In this document: one piece after another, positions 16,018 to 24,337 of the stretch
Layout of the letters: each line of letters starts with the position of its first letter
How positions within the stretch are numbered: position 1 is the first letter of the stretch
From: Streptomyces canus
Lineage (GTDB): Bacteria; Actinomycetota; Actinomycetes; Streptomycetales; Streptomycetaceae
Direction: 5' to 3'
NCBI RefSeq assembly: GCF_030815415.1
Contig: NZ_JAUSWW010000001.1
Span: 9,982,001-10,046,000 of the forward strand
DNA length: 64,000 nucleotides
Made by a program: the position numbers and the translations under genes
The notes under the pieces: model-generated
What the model saw: only the letters and a program-made list of their open reading frames with translations
Told to the model about the DNA's origin: nothing
Databases searched by the model: none

Positions 16018-17220
16018 CTACGGCTCGCGCCGTGGGGTTTTCTGCTTCACCGCCGACTGCCCCGTCCGGGAGGACTCCCGTTGAGGTCTTACACCGGCTC
16101 CACAGACAGACACCGCCAGCCCGGCGGCCAGAAGGTTCTTCGCCGCGTTCACGTCCCGGTCATGGACCGCGCCGCATTCACACGTCCACGTACGGATGTT
16201 GAGCGGCAGCTTCGCCCGGATCGTGCCGCAGGCACCGCACAGTTTCGAGCTGGGGAAGAAGCGGTCGACGACCACCAGTTCCCGCCCGTACCAGGCGCTC
16301 TTGTACTCCAGCATCGTCCGCATGTCGCTCCACGCCGCATCACTGATGGCGCGGGCGAGCTTGTGGTTTTTGACCATGTTGCGGACGGTCAGGTCCTCGA
16401 TCACGATCGTTTGGTTCTCACGAACGAGTCGAGTGGTCAGCTTGTGGAGGAAGTCCCGGCGCCGGTCGGCGATCCGGGCGTGGACACGGGCGACCTTGCG
16501 GCGGGCTTTGGCCCGGTTGGCGCCGTCGCCCTTGGCCTTGCGGGACAGTTCCCGCTGGGCTTTGACAAGCCGGGCCCGGTCCCTGCGCTCGTGCTTCGGG
16601 TTGGTGATCTTCTCGCCGGTGGAGAGCGTCGCCAGGGACGTGATGCCCAGGTCGATGCCGACCGCGTTCGTGGTGCGCGGGGCCGGGGTGATCGTGTCGT
16701 CGCAGAGCATCGACACGAACCAGCGTCCGGCCGCATCCTGGGACACGGTCACCGTGGACGGCTGCGCACCCTCGGGAAGCGGCCTCGACCACACGATGTC
16801 CAGGGGCTCGGCCATCTTGGCGAGCGTCAGTTCGCCTTGACGGAAGCGGAAGCCGCTGGTGGTGTACTCCGCGCTCCTGCGGGACTTCTTTTTCGACTTG
16901 AAGCGCGGGTACTTCGCCCGCTTGCCGAAGAAGTTGGTGAACGCCACCTGCAAGTGCCGCAGTGCCTGCTGGAGCGGAACCGACGACACCTCGCCCAGGT
17001 AGGCCAGTTCCTCGGTCTTCTTCCACGCGGTCAGCATCGCGGAGGTCTGGTTGTAGTTGATCCGCTCCTGCCGCGTCCACGCCCGGGTACGGGCATCGAG
17101 CGCCATGTTGTAGACCTTCCGCACACAACCGAAGGTGCGCGACAGCTCAGCCGCCTGCGCATCCGTCGGATGGAAGCGGTACTTGAACGCCCGCTTCACG
17201 TGGTTCGCGGTCACGCTCAC
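16018..17220 (-). CDS. tnpB: TnpB RNA-guided nuclease (IS200/IS605-type OrfB)
   Basis: This 400-residue TnpB is intact. The N-terminal region has KRAFKYRFHPTDAQAAELSR and FGCVRKVYNMALD. The RuvC catalytic residues are all present: D190 in VGIDLGITSLAT, E275 in VIEDLTVRNM and D356 in HDRDVNAAKN. The zinc ribbon has C328/C331 (LCGACG) and C347/C349 (WTCECG). No TnpA transposase lies nearby, so mobility would require one in trans. The length is normal. It is preceded by 140 nt of probable left-end DNA and followed at once by the right-end hairpin. Confidence 0.92.
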   Translation of the reverse strand: MSVTANHVKRAFKYRFHPTDAQAAELSRTFGCVRKVYNMALDARTRAWTRQERINYNQTSAMLTAWKKTEELAYLGEVSSVPLQQALRHLQVAFTNFFGKRAKYPRFKSKKKSRRSAEYTTSGFRFRQGELTLAKMAEPLDIVWSRPLPEGAQPSTVTVSQDAAGRWFVSMLCDDTITPAPRTTNAVGIDLGITSLATLSTGEKITNPKHERRDRARLVKAQRELSRKAKGDGANRAKARRKVARVHARIADRRRDFLHKLTTRLVRENQTIVIEDLTVRNMVKNHKLARAISDAAWSDMRTMLEYKSAWYGRELVVVDRFFPSSKLCGACGTIRAKLPLNIRTWTCECGAVHDRDVNAAKNLLAAGLAVSVCGAGVRPQRESSRTGQSAVKQKTPRREP

Positions 17221-17327
17221 AAACTAGTGCCACTACTGGTTAGGTTCAAATCCGCAAACCAGAACACTGTGATCCGCCCTGGCGGCAAATCACAGCTCCC
17301 TGCCCTGCTCCGCAGGCGCCCGATTCC

Positions 17328-17349
17328 TCCCCGGCCTGAAGGCCCGGGT
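17328..17349 (-). repeat. TnpB-type end hairpin upstream of tnpB
   Basis: The minus strand reads CCCGGGCCTTCAGGCCGGGG followed by AGGAATCG: a GGCC-TTCA-GGCC hairpin with a GGAGGAATC tail. It looks like the right end of another TnpB element in the same orientation, yet no second tnpB C-terminus lies upstream of it. It could instead be this element's left-end hairpin. Confidence 0.4.
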
Positions 17350-17366
17350 TTCCTCGGACGCAACCG

Positions 17367-17519
17367 ATGAACGTGCGCCGCTGGGACGCCATCGTCACCG
17401 CCTGGGCCAACACTGACCCCCTCGCACTCGAGGAGGCCTGGACCACCGATGTCCTGCCGGATCTCGGCTCCCAGTGGGGTCAGTACGAATACGTATCGAG
17501 CATCGGCTTCGCCGTCTGA
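17367..17519 (+). CDS. Small unrecognised ORF, probably a gene fragment
   Basis: Fifty residues, MNVRRWDAIVTAWANTD then EEAWTTDVLPDLGSQWGQYE, ending VSSIGFAV. I do not recognise the family. A decayed relative lies at 14120-14284. It directly follows TnpB-element DNA, so it may be the displaced end of a host gene rather than a complete gene. No convincing ribosome site precedes the ATG. Confidence 0.4.
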   Translation: MNVRRWDAIVTAWANTDPLALEEAWTTDVLPDLGSQWGQYEYVSSIGFAV

Positions 17520-17564
17520 AGGACAACATGACGCCGCACCGTGCCGAACTGTGCTGCGTCGGCC

Positions 17565-19091
17565 CTACGTCCTGGTGAACTCCGATATCAACTCCGCCAT
17601 GACGGTCGGTGGCAGGGACGGGTTCGAGGCAGCGGCTTCCACCACTTGCCAGTCGTGGTCGGTGAGAAGCTCGACGATGGCCTCTGGCGGCAGGGCTGGG
17701 TGCCCGGCAGCCCAAGACCGTGCCTGTCTGTCCGTCAAGCAGGCGAGCAGCGCTGGACCGGTCGCGTTGCGGTGCCGGGCGACCTCGCGCAGTGCTTTGC
17801 GGACCGGTGTCATGTATCTCGTCAGATACTCCAGCAGGGCAGACGGCGTCTCCGGGTTGGCTGCCACCTTGGCGATGACCCTGGATCCGTGGCGTTCCAC
17901 CATGGACCGAAGCTGAGCTTCCGACAGTCCCGGGTGCCGGGCGATGGACTTGACCACCTTCGCGTCAAGGTCGTCGGCCAGCAGGTCGCGGATCTTGGCC
18001 GGCAAATCACGCCGTTCGGCGAGGAGCATCCGCACCACAGGATTCGACGACCGGGACAAGCCCTCGACCTCGGAGGGGGAAGCGGAGGCGATCCGTGGCA
18101 GCAGCGTTGAGCCGATCTTGGTGGCGGAGGCCAGATCGGAAAGTACGTCGAGCGGTACGCGGGGGTTGTGCGCCAGTCTGCGCTGTACGTCGTGGCCACG
18201 GTCAGCCGCCAGCACATGGATCAGGGCGCTGTCGATCGCCGGATTCTCCGCGAGATCGGCCCGCACTCCGGGAACAGGGTCACCAGCCAGTCGCGCCGCT
18301 GTCTGTGGCGGCAGGTCGGGGCGGGCAGCCAGTCGGCAGCGCAGCAGCGCCGAAGGGTGGTCGGCGAATCGCAGGAGCGCCTCGACCGGCGTGGCGGGGT
18401 TCCACAGGGCCTGCTCCGCCAATTCGTGAAGGGTGGATTCGTGTGAGCCGGTGCACGAGGCACCGGACCGCAGGTCGCAGGCCAGCCGCGGACAGTGCGG
18501 ATCGTGCGCATAGGGTGTCTCCTCGCTGTCGCAGACCAGGCACCGCTCTGCTGGCGGCAGCCCCTCGCCGGTGATCAGCATGGACAGGACCTGCGGTGGT
18601 GTTGCCTCGTTGGCCGCCACCGCGCGGCGGATCTCGGCATGCGGGTGGCGCGCGAGACGGGCCGCCAGGTCCGCCGTGGTCCACAACGCGAGCTCCGCGA
18701 CGACCCGTACGTCTGGATCGGCGGCGAGCATCTCCCGTACATCGGCCGGAAGGTCGGGACAGGCGGCCAGCTTCACCCGATGCTCGAAATCGGGGTCCTC
18801 AGCGAACAGCCGCGCCCACCCCAAGTCACCAGAACGCTCCTCAAGTAGGGCGAGTGCGGCCTGCGGCTGCGTGAGGGGATCGACGTCGGCAGCGGTCAGC
18901 ACACCCGCATACGCAAGCCGCACGGCGCTCTCCTCGACCTGCGTGGCCAGGCTGACCGCCTGCTCGCGGCTGAGGTCCGCGCGACTGGCGAGGCCGTCGG
19001 CGATGTCCGCGTCCGCGACCGAGATCAGGCGATCGACCAACTCGACGGGCAGAGCCTCATTGGCCGCGAGGCCGCACAGTGCATGGTTCAC
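17565..19091 (-). CDS. Leucine-rich-repeat-variant (LRV/HEAT-like) repeat protein
   Basis: This 508-residue protein is built of about 24-residue helical repeats of the form NPxxPxxxLxxLAxDxDxxVRxxVAxHPxLP (e.g. LAACPDLPADVREMLAADPD, RLAARPDLPPQTAARLAGDP, RLAHNPRVPLDVLSDLASAT). This is typical of LRV/HEAT-like scaffolds that bind proteins. A cysteine cluster (CLVCDSEETPYAHDPHCPRL ...C, about 215-240) interrupts the repeats and resembles a metal site. The GTG at 19091 (VNHALCGLAANEALP) is preferred; the frame runs further upstream into the DUF6000 gene. It overlaps that gene by 35 nt, so both are probably cotranscribed. Function unknown. Confidence 0.75.
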   Translation of the reverse strand: MNHALCGLAANEALPVELVDRLISVADADIADGLASRADLSREQAVSLATQVEESAVRLAYAGVLTAADVDPLTQPQAALALLEERSGDLGWARLFAEDPDFEHRVKLAACPDLPADVREMLAADPDVRVVAELALWTTADLAARLARHPHAEIRRAVAANEATPPQVLSMLITGEGLPPAERCLVCDSEETPYAHDPHCPRLACDLRSGASCTGSHESTLHELAEQALWNPATPVEALLRFADHPSALLRCRLAARPDLPPQTAARLAGDPVPGVRADLAENPAIDSALIHVLAADRGHDVQRRLAHNPRVPLDVLSDLASATKIGSTLLPRIASASPSEVEGLSRSSNPVVRMLLAERRDLPAKIRDLLADDLDAKVVKSIARHPGLSEAQLRSMVERHGSRVIAKVAANPETPSALLEYLTRYMTPVRKALREVARHRNATGPALLACLTDRQARSWAAGHPALPPEAIVELLTDHDWQVVEAAASNPSLPPTVMAELISEFTRT

Positions 19092-19803
19092 AAGAAGGCA
19101 TCCTGCCCGGATCGCAGTCGAACGGCCGCTGGATTTCAACGTCCCCGAGCCGCTGCCGGTGATCATCCCCGGGGACGTAGTTCGGCGCACTCCTCAAGAA
19201 AAAAGCGCAGAGCCGGCGGACCAGGCTCAGGTAGGTGGCGGGGTCCTCCGTGCTCTGCATGTGGGATGCGTCTTGGAGCCACTGATGCCAGAGGCCGCCT
19301 GAGCCCAGAAGGCGCGAGGCTTGGTCGCCTCCGAGATTCAAGTCGACGAATACGAGGGCGCCCATGACCATGATTTGGTCGTACGTGAGGTCGGGCCGGC
19401 GTAGATAGCGATCAAGGTAGGTAGCCAGCAGATCAGCGTCGTCCGGTGTGCCGAAGGTGGCCAGGGCAACGCAGTACGCGGAGCCCGCGCAGCAGACCTC
19501 GCTGGGCAGCAGGAGTTCCCCGAGGCGCTCGCGGAACTCGGTCCGGCCGGAAATGGCGATGAGCCATGCAGCGGTCCTGCGCTCACGCCACCCGCCTTCA
19601 AGGAGGATGCCGAGCTCCCGTGTAGAGACGAGTTCGGCATCTTCGGCGAGAGCTCGAGGCAACCGGTCGTACTCGCCGCCTTCCAGGCGCAGCAAGCTGC
19701 CGCTCAGCTTTCGGTAGCGATGGTCGGGCGTGACGTAGCGACGGACCAGATCCAGCAGCTCGGCATCCTCGGAAGCGTGGCGCACCTCAGGATCCTGACT
19801 CAC
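19057..19803 (-). CDS. DUF6000-family protein
   Basis: This 248-residue protein begins MSQDPEVRHASEDAELLDLV. It has RRYVTPDHRYRKLSGSLLRL, RERRTAAWLIAISGRTEFRE, LLLPSEVCCAGSAYCVALAT and TYLDRYLRRPDLTYDQIMVM, the conserved layout of the actinobacterial DUF6000 family. Those proteins are small, helical and uncharacterised. The C-terminal 30 residues, Cys/Arg-rich, overlap the start of the LRV gene and may be an extension past the family end. Upstream gene of a two-gene operon with the LRV protein. Confidence 0.75.
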   Translation of the reverse strand: MSQDPEVRHASEDAELLDLVRRYVTPDHRYRKLSGSLLRLEGGEYDRLPRALAEDAELVSTRELGILLEGGWRERRTAAWLIAISGRTEFRERLGELLLPSEVCCAGSAYCVALATFGTPDDADLLATYLDRYLRRPDLTYDQIMVMGALVFVDLNLGGDQASRLLGSGGLWHQWLQDASHMQSTEDPATYLSLVRRLCAFFLRSAPNYVPGDDHRQRLGDVEIQRPFDCDPGRMPSCEPCTVRPRGQ

Positions 19804-19907
19804 TGAGCGTGGCTGGACCAGTCACTTTCGACTGTGCGATGGGCTGATGCCGAATTGTCGCTGGAGCTGCCTTCATCCGTAGACCCCCGTCTCCGCGATG
19901 CTCGAAA

Positions 19908-21077
19908 ATGCGTTGGCCGACTGAGATCAGGCTGCGAAACTGCCGTTGCTTCCCCGACGGAGGGCATTTGTTCGTTTTCGTGTGTGCAGGGTGCGGCACC
20001 GAGTTGACCGCACCCCTGTCCCAGGTTGCTCTGCCGGTCCACGCCCGCCAGAAGTACGGGAACTCGGTTCAGCTCCCGGCGCTGATGGAATCGGGCACTT
20101 TCGCCGTGGACCCGGAGCCTTCGGGACCCCCATGGCGGCGATGGGCGGAGATCGCCCCTGGCGAAGCATCCGCCCGCGGCATCTACGCGCCGGTCTACGC
20201 TCTGTCCGACGGTGCGCCGGGCGCGATCGTCATCGCTCCCGGAGATACCCGCAACACTGTACTGATCCCGGAGAAGCGTGGCAGTGCCTGTTGCGGGATC
20301 GACGGGGCTGACGGTCCCAACATGGCCTGTATGTCCTGCGGCCTGCCCGTGGCGAGCCGGATCGATGACTGCTCGCTCTGGCAAGTCGTGTGGCTTGCCC
20401 CCGACGCCGTACGCCGCCTCTCCGTTGATGGCGCCAAGGACACGCCGCTCTCCTGGGCGGAACTGATGGACAACGTGAAGAGCACCCCTCCATTCGAGCC
20501 CATGACCACGGTGTGGGGATCACGGCTGGGCCTGAACAACTTCTGGTCCTGGAGCCCGCAATGGGAAGCAGCCGCCGGCCAGGCACTCGCCCACCTGCTG
20601 GCGGCCTCACAAGGTCGGACAGTGACCGTTCCGGACGGACTGGCCGCGGAGGTGTTTCAACGCGCCCTCGACACCCTGCTGCCCTCGCATCTGCCCGAGC
20701 GACACGCCGTCCTGGCCGGACCAGGGCTACCCGTACCCGACGCGGACGCCGACATCCTTCTCGTGCCGATCCATCCGCAGACAGGGCAGATCTGGACCCT
20801 GTCAGACTCGGCTACTTCGGCATGCCGAGTGCCGCTGCCGTTCGGTGTGTGGCTGTGGATGATCTACCCCGAGTCGCATCTGCCCACGCTTGCGTCGGGA
20901 GTGATGCCCGACGGCGTGCTCCGCGACGACCCACCGGCGCCGGCACCCCATCAACTGTTCCGGGCTGACCGAGGAACATTCGAGCACACCCTGGTCCGGC
21001 TGCCGGCCGCCCGCGCTCCATGGCTGCGCGAGATCCTCGAGAACCTCACGCAGCATATGCAGGCCGGCATCTTCTAA
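19908..21077 (+). CDS. Zinc-ribbon-containing hypothetical protein
   Basis: This 389-residue protein has an N-terminal CxxC (FVCAGCGTELTAPLSQVALP) and an internal cysteine set (SACCGIDGADGPNMACMSCG, about 126-146), so at least one metal-binding ribbon is likely. Tryptophan-rich central region (WGSRLGLNNFWSWSPQWEAA). Proteins of this layout recur in streptomycetes without known function. The start is uncertain: ATG at 19908 is used, but GGAGGG ahead of a TTG at 19968 (LFVFVCAGCG) suggests a start 20 residues later, where the zinc ribbon begins. It is followed after 69 nt by another hypothetical gene, probably cotranscribed. Confidence 0.65.
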   Translation: MRWPTEIRLRNCRCFPDGGHLFVFVCAGCGTELTAPLSQVALPVHARQKYGNSVQLPALMESGTFAVDPEPSGPPWRRWAEIAPGEASARGIYAPVYALSDGAPGAIVIAPGDTRNTVLIPEKRGSACCGIDGADGPNMACMSCGLPVASRIDDCSLWQVVWLAPDAVRRLSVDGAKDTPLSWAELMDNVKSTPPFEPMTTVWGSRLGLNNFWSWSPQWEAAAGQALAHLLAASQGRTVTVPDGLAAEVFQRALDTLLPSHLPERHAVLAGPGLPVPDADADILLVPIHPQTGQIWTLSDSATSACRVPLPFGVWLWMIYPESHLPTLASGVMPDGVLRDDPPAPAPHQLFRADRGTFEHTLVRLPAARAPWLREILENLTQHMQAGIF

Positions 21078-21146
21078 TGGTGCGAACAGGAAGGGCCGCC
21101 TGGCTGAATACGCTCAGCCCGCTGCCATGGACGAGGAAGGCACGCA

Positions 21147-21614
21147 TTGACGCAAAGACTGCCGATAGACGAGGCCGCCGCGCTCCTCGAGAGCGAACTG
21201 AAGGGCGAACAGCAGACGTTCACTGACCTTGACACGGAAGACGCCTGGCTCGCCTTCCTCCGCTTTGGCCGACGGCTCTTCGACGTCGCGGACACCGCCG
21301 ATGCAGATGGCCTTCTGTTCCAATACGGGATCTACTCGTTCGACGGTCCTGCGACGTTCACGCTGGACCTTGCCCGGCAGTTCGAAATCGCCGACAGCGA
21401 CGGCAACCACGACCACTACGTGCAGGTCCACTGCGAACTTCGATACGGACCCGCTCCCGCCTTGCAGGCTCTCGGCAGCTTCCACTCGTGGTTCTTCCAC
21501 GGCGCCGGAGATAATCTCGATGAGTGGGCCGAAGAACTGAGCGCGCGAGCAGCCTGGACGACGATCCGCCCACTCAGGCCCACCGACATCAAGGTGTACC
21601 AGGAACAGGTGTAG
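21147..21614 (+). CDS. Hypothetical protein, 155 residues
   Basis: An acidic cytosolic protein beginning MTQRLPIDEAAALLESELKG, with LFQYGIYSFDGPATFTLDLA and YVQVHCELRYGPAPALQALG. No signal, membrane segment or catalytic motif. The TTG at 21147 is supported by GAGGAAGG 6 nt upstream. The pattern of short strands with conserved aromatic residues resembles small immunity-like or chaperone-like proteins, but I do not recognise a family. Same orientation as the zinc-ribbon gene. Confidence 0.65.
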   Translation: MTQRLPIDEAAALLESELKGEQQTFTDLDTEDAWLAFLRFGRRLFDVADTADADGLLFQYGIYSFDGPATFTLDLARQFEIADSDGNHDHYVQVHCELRYGPAPALQALGSFHSWFFHGAGDNLDEWAEELSARAAWTTIRPLRPTDIKVYQEQV

Positions 21615-21708
21615 CCGGTCAGGCAGCTTCGCCAGGTATCCACAAGGGCCGCCGCGAGTACGGGAGGATGGACGGCGACCATTCCGCCGCGAGTTGAGGC
21701 CGTACCCG

Positions 21709-22217
21709 ATGTCTTTCAACCTCGAGCCAGCGGCTGCTGCGACACCCTCGACTACTCCCGCGGATCGCCGCGTGCCGCGTCCGGATCAGAACGCGGCCAT
21801 CGACGCGGCGGTCCGGCATCTGAAGCACCCTCGCTCGCGCGGCCACCTCGTCTCCGCGTGCGGTACCGGCAAAACGCTGATCGCGCTCAGAACCGCCGAG
21901 GCACACGACACCCACCACCTGCTGATCGCCGTGCCGTCCCGGGACCTGATCGGCCAGTGGGCGGCCGCAGCCCGTAGCGACGGCCGCCGCGAGATGCTGA
22001 TGGCCGTGTCCTCCCTCGACGCCGGAAAGTATCCGCTACTCGCCGACGCAGGCGCGACGAGTACGAGTTCGGGGGAGTACCTGGCCTACTGGCTGGCCCA
22101 GCGCAGGAAGCGGCGCGAGCGGGCGACCGTGTTCGTCACGCTCGACTCCCTGGCCCGGATCGCCGAGACCCAGCACACGATCGTCCCCGTCCCCGTCTTC
22201 GACCTGCTGGTGGTGAA
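21709..22217 (+). pseudogene. DEAD/DEAH helicase, N-terminal part (interrupted)
   Basis: The frame carries helicase motifs Q/I (RPDQNAAIDAAVRHL, SACGTGKTLIALRTAEAH) and Ia (LIAVPSRDLIGQWAAAAR), with VFVTLDSLARIAETQ. It reaches VFDLLVVN, exactly where motif II (DEAH) should follow, and there switches into IS110 sequence at about 22218. The C-terminal helicase motifs reappear at 23.0 kb. A once complete Streptomyces helicase was therefore broken by the insertion and by loss of its middle. Confidence 0.8.
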
Positions 22218-22962
22218 CGGGCGATGTTCCTGTCCGCGTTCGCCGCCCTGCACGATCCCGCCTCCCGCACCTACTACGACAAGTGCCAGGCCCGCGGAAA
22301 GACCCACACGCAGGCTCTTCTCCGTCTCGCCCGCCACCGCGTCAGCGTCCTGTTCGCCATGCTCCGCGACGGCGCCTTCTACGAATCCCGGCCTGCAGCG
22401 GCGGTCAGTTGAACTCCGAGGGGATCTGCCAGCAGAACCACGCGATCGGCCCTGGGGTCGAACCCGAGCACCGGCTTCCCCCGGTCTCCTTCTCCGGTCA
22501 TCAGCACGGGCCTGCCCAGCCGACGCCCGATCGTGCCGAGGAGGCCGCACAGGACGTCCACTCCTTCCTGGCCTTGCAACTCCCGGAGATCGACATCGAA
22601 GTCGATCTCACCGGCCGACATCGGCCAGAAGTTCACCTGCACATCCGCGACAGGCCATACCTTCAGCAGGGCCGTGTCCGCGTCCGTGGGCCGTGACAGC
22701 ACCTCCTGCGCCGAGGGCAAAGGCATGCGAACGCAGCCTTCCGAGTACTCCCACGTCCACCCGCTCGACCCGGCCAGGTCGAACACCGCCTGCCAGTCAT
22801 CGACCGAGGTGTCGGTCACGGACACATCAGGCAGAGCACCCATCAGGTCAGGGTCGAAAAAGCTCCTGACGTCATCCCACAGCAGATCCGGCATGCCGCC
22901 ATGCTGCCCGTCAGCCCGGCCAAACGCAGCTCGATTCCTTGACGAACCCCATAGAGGCACCC
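22218..22962 (+). mobile_element. IS110 remnant carrying a foreign gene
   Basis: 22222-22385 encodes the IS110 recombinase C-terminus (MFLSAFAALHDPASRTYYDK, ARGKTHTQALLRLARHRVSV, LFAMLRDGAFYE), nearly identical to the intact copy at 32.6-33.8 kb. The element's terminal sequence, TTGACGAA-CCC-CATAGAGGCACC, lies not just after it but at 22939-22962, matching the intact copy's right end (TTGACGAA-AGA-CATAGAGGCACC). About 550 nt containing the minus-strand gene at 22379-22894 separates the two. The N-terminus and left end are deleted. Confidence 0.7.
22379..22894 (-). CDS. Hypothetical protein lodged inside an IS110 remnant
   Basis: This 171-residue protein begins MPDLLWDDVRSFFDPDLMGA and has DVSVTDTSVDDWQAVFDLAG, VQVNFWPMSAGEIDFDVDLR and LADPLGVQLT near the end. 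It resembles small streptomycete proteins of immunity-like character, but I cannot name a family. Its last residues and stop codon run into the IS110 recombinase end (RPAAAVS on the other strand), so the C-terminus may have been altered by the junction. The frame is open upstream of the ATG at 22894, but that part overlaps the IS terminus. Confidence 0.6.
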   Translation of the reverse strand: MPDLLWDDVRSFFDPDLMGALPDVSVTDTSVDDWQAVFDLAGSSGWTWEYSEGCVRMPLPSAQEVLSRPTDADTALLKVWPVADVQVNFWPMSAGEIDFDVDLRELQGQEGVDVLCGLLGTIGRRLGRPVLMTGEGDRGKPVLGFDPRADRVVLLADPLGVQLTAAAGRDS

Positions 22963-23009
22963 AGCCTGCGCACCCTCCCCGCAGACCAACGTCCCCCCTG
23001 GCCAACGGA

Positions 23010-23210
23010 CTTGAGTGTGCAGTCGATCAACGGCACCCACACCCCCGACCAGCGCCAGAAGATCCGGAACCGCTTCATCGCCGCTCCCCCCGGCATCCTG
23101 ACCAACGCACAAGTCCTCGGCGAGGGCATGGATCTGCCGGCCGTAGACGCCGTCGTGTTCGCGGACCGTACGGCGAGCGTGCGCCGCATCGTCCAGGCCC
23201 TCGGTGGTTA
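23010..23210 (+). pseudogene. DEAD/DEAH helicase, C-terminal motifs (orphaned)
   Basis: INGTHTPDQRQKIRNRF, ILTNAQVLGEGMDLPAVDAV and VFADRTASVRRIVQALG are helicase motifs IV-VI, the missing second half of the gene at 21.7 kb. The frame breaks after IVQALGG, before the final arginine finger region, and runs into unrelated sequence (YVRDCGLWSNFCDP, stop 23253). The helicase is inactive. Confidence 0.75.
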
Positions 23211-23267
23211 TGTGCGTGACTGCGGGCTCTGGTCCAACTTCTGTGACCCGTGACTTTGGGTGATCGC

Positions 23268-23403
23268 TTAGATATCGAAGAGGGCTTCCTCTTGTGGAGG
23301 GACCGGAGGGTCAAGGACGTCGCGAAGGTGGGTGATGTCGCGGCGCCACTTCGAGCCGTTCGCAGCGTCGTCCCAAAGTTCGACGTGCTGGTGTGGCGGT
23401 GGG
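23268..23403 (-). pseudogene. Unrecognised C-terminal gene fragment
   Basis: On the minus strand HQHVELWDDAANGSKWRRDI continues THLRDVLDPPVPPQEEALFD-I to a TAA at 23268. It reads like the conserved tail of a larger protein, but I do not recognise it. It lies just downstream of the epimerase gene with no start codon or ribosome site of its own. Confidence 0.35.
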
Positions 23404-23406
23404 AGT

Positions 23407-24309
23407 TCAGCTGACCTCGTTGCGAACGGCGGTGTCGAGGTCGGTGGCGGTCAGGCCGAAGGCCTCGGCGGTCTCCGTCGCGTCCATGTGGAACGGCGCG
23501 TACCACTGGTAGTCCATCTCGGCCATCTCGCGGGCGATCGGCACGATCACCCCGGCCGTACGCGTCATGGAGCGCGGTATCTGGATGAGTTTGACCGGTG
23601 GCCGGCCCGCCGCGACGGCGTAGCGCCGCGCCAGCTCGCGAATGGTGATGGCCGGCGCGGACGGCACGTGCCAGGGTCGGCCCCACGCGCGTTCTTCCGA
23701 GGCCAGCGTGATGAGGGCCTGTGCCATGTCGCCGTTGAAGGTGAAGGTGTGCGGCATGTCCAGGTGGCCGGTGATCCAGGCCGCTTTTCCCTTCTGCAGG
23801 GCCGACTTGATGAGCAGGGAGTAGATGCCGTTGGCGTCCTTGCCGATGTAGTCGGAGCCGCGGGCCTCGACGGTGCGGATCCCCCCGGCGAGGGCCTGTT
23901 CCCACATGCGTCTGCGCAGGCGGCCCTTGTGCCCGGTGGCGGCCATGGGGGTGTGTTCGTTCATCCGGCCACCGGGCTGCGGACCGTAGGCGTAAAGGCT
24001 GCCGGTCAGCGCGAGGACGGCGTCGTTCGCCTTGGCGGCGGTGATGGCCGCCGTCTGCAAGGGCGGCAACAGGCGCTCCCACACCGTGTATGAGGGTGGA
24101 TTGGCGCAGTGGTAGATCACTTCCGCGCCGCGGGACAGCTCGGTCAGGCGGGACGGGTCGGACGCGTCCGCGGCGACCCGGTCGACCAGCTGGTGCTCGG
24201 GGCCGGAGCCGCTGCGGGTGACGATCCGGACGCTCTCGCCGCGCTCGGCGAGCAGACGAGCGACGTTGGTACCGATGGAACCGGCACCGATGATGACGTG
24301 CTTGGCCAT
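23407..24309 (-). CDS. NAD(P)-dependent epimerase/dehydratase-family oxidoreductase
   Basis: This 300-residue Rossmann protein begins MAKHVIIGAGSIGTNVARLL (GxGxxG at about 8-13) and continues HCANPPSYTVWERLLPPLQ and LTGSLYAYGPQPGGRMNEHT (the Y of the extended-SDR active site). It ends with a helical substrate domain (TFTFNGDMAQALITLASEE, ITIRELARRYAVAAGRPPV). Such proteins act on sugars or small carbonyl compounds, here unknown. It lies 28 nt downstream of the Dabb gene and is probably cotranscribed with it under the TetR regulator at 24866. Confidence 0.85.
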   Translation of the reverse strand: MAKHVIIGAGSIGTNVARLLAERGESVRIVTRSGSGPEHQLVDRVAADASDPSRLTELSRGAEVIYHCANPPSYTVWERLLPPLQTAAITAAKANDAVLALTGSLYAYGPQPGGRMNEHTPMAATGHKGRLRRRMWEQALAGGIRTVEARGSDYIGKDANGIYSLLIKSALQKGKAAWITGHLDMPHTFTFNGDMAQALITLASEERAWGRPWHVPSAPAITIRELARRYAVAAGRPPVKLIQIPRSMTRTAGVIVPIAREMAEMDYQWYAPFHMDATETAEAFGLTATDLDTAVRNEVS

Positions 24310-24337
24310 GACGGTTTCTCCTTCTCCGGGGTCTCGG

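Noticed and set aside
21074..21295. Minus-strand frames overlapping the 155-residue gene at 21.1-21.7 kb
   Set aside because: No homology or ribosome site; the + strand frame has a good start context and balanced codon use.
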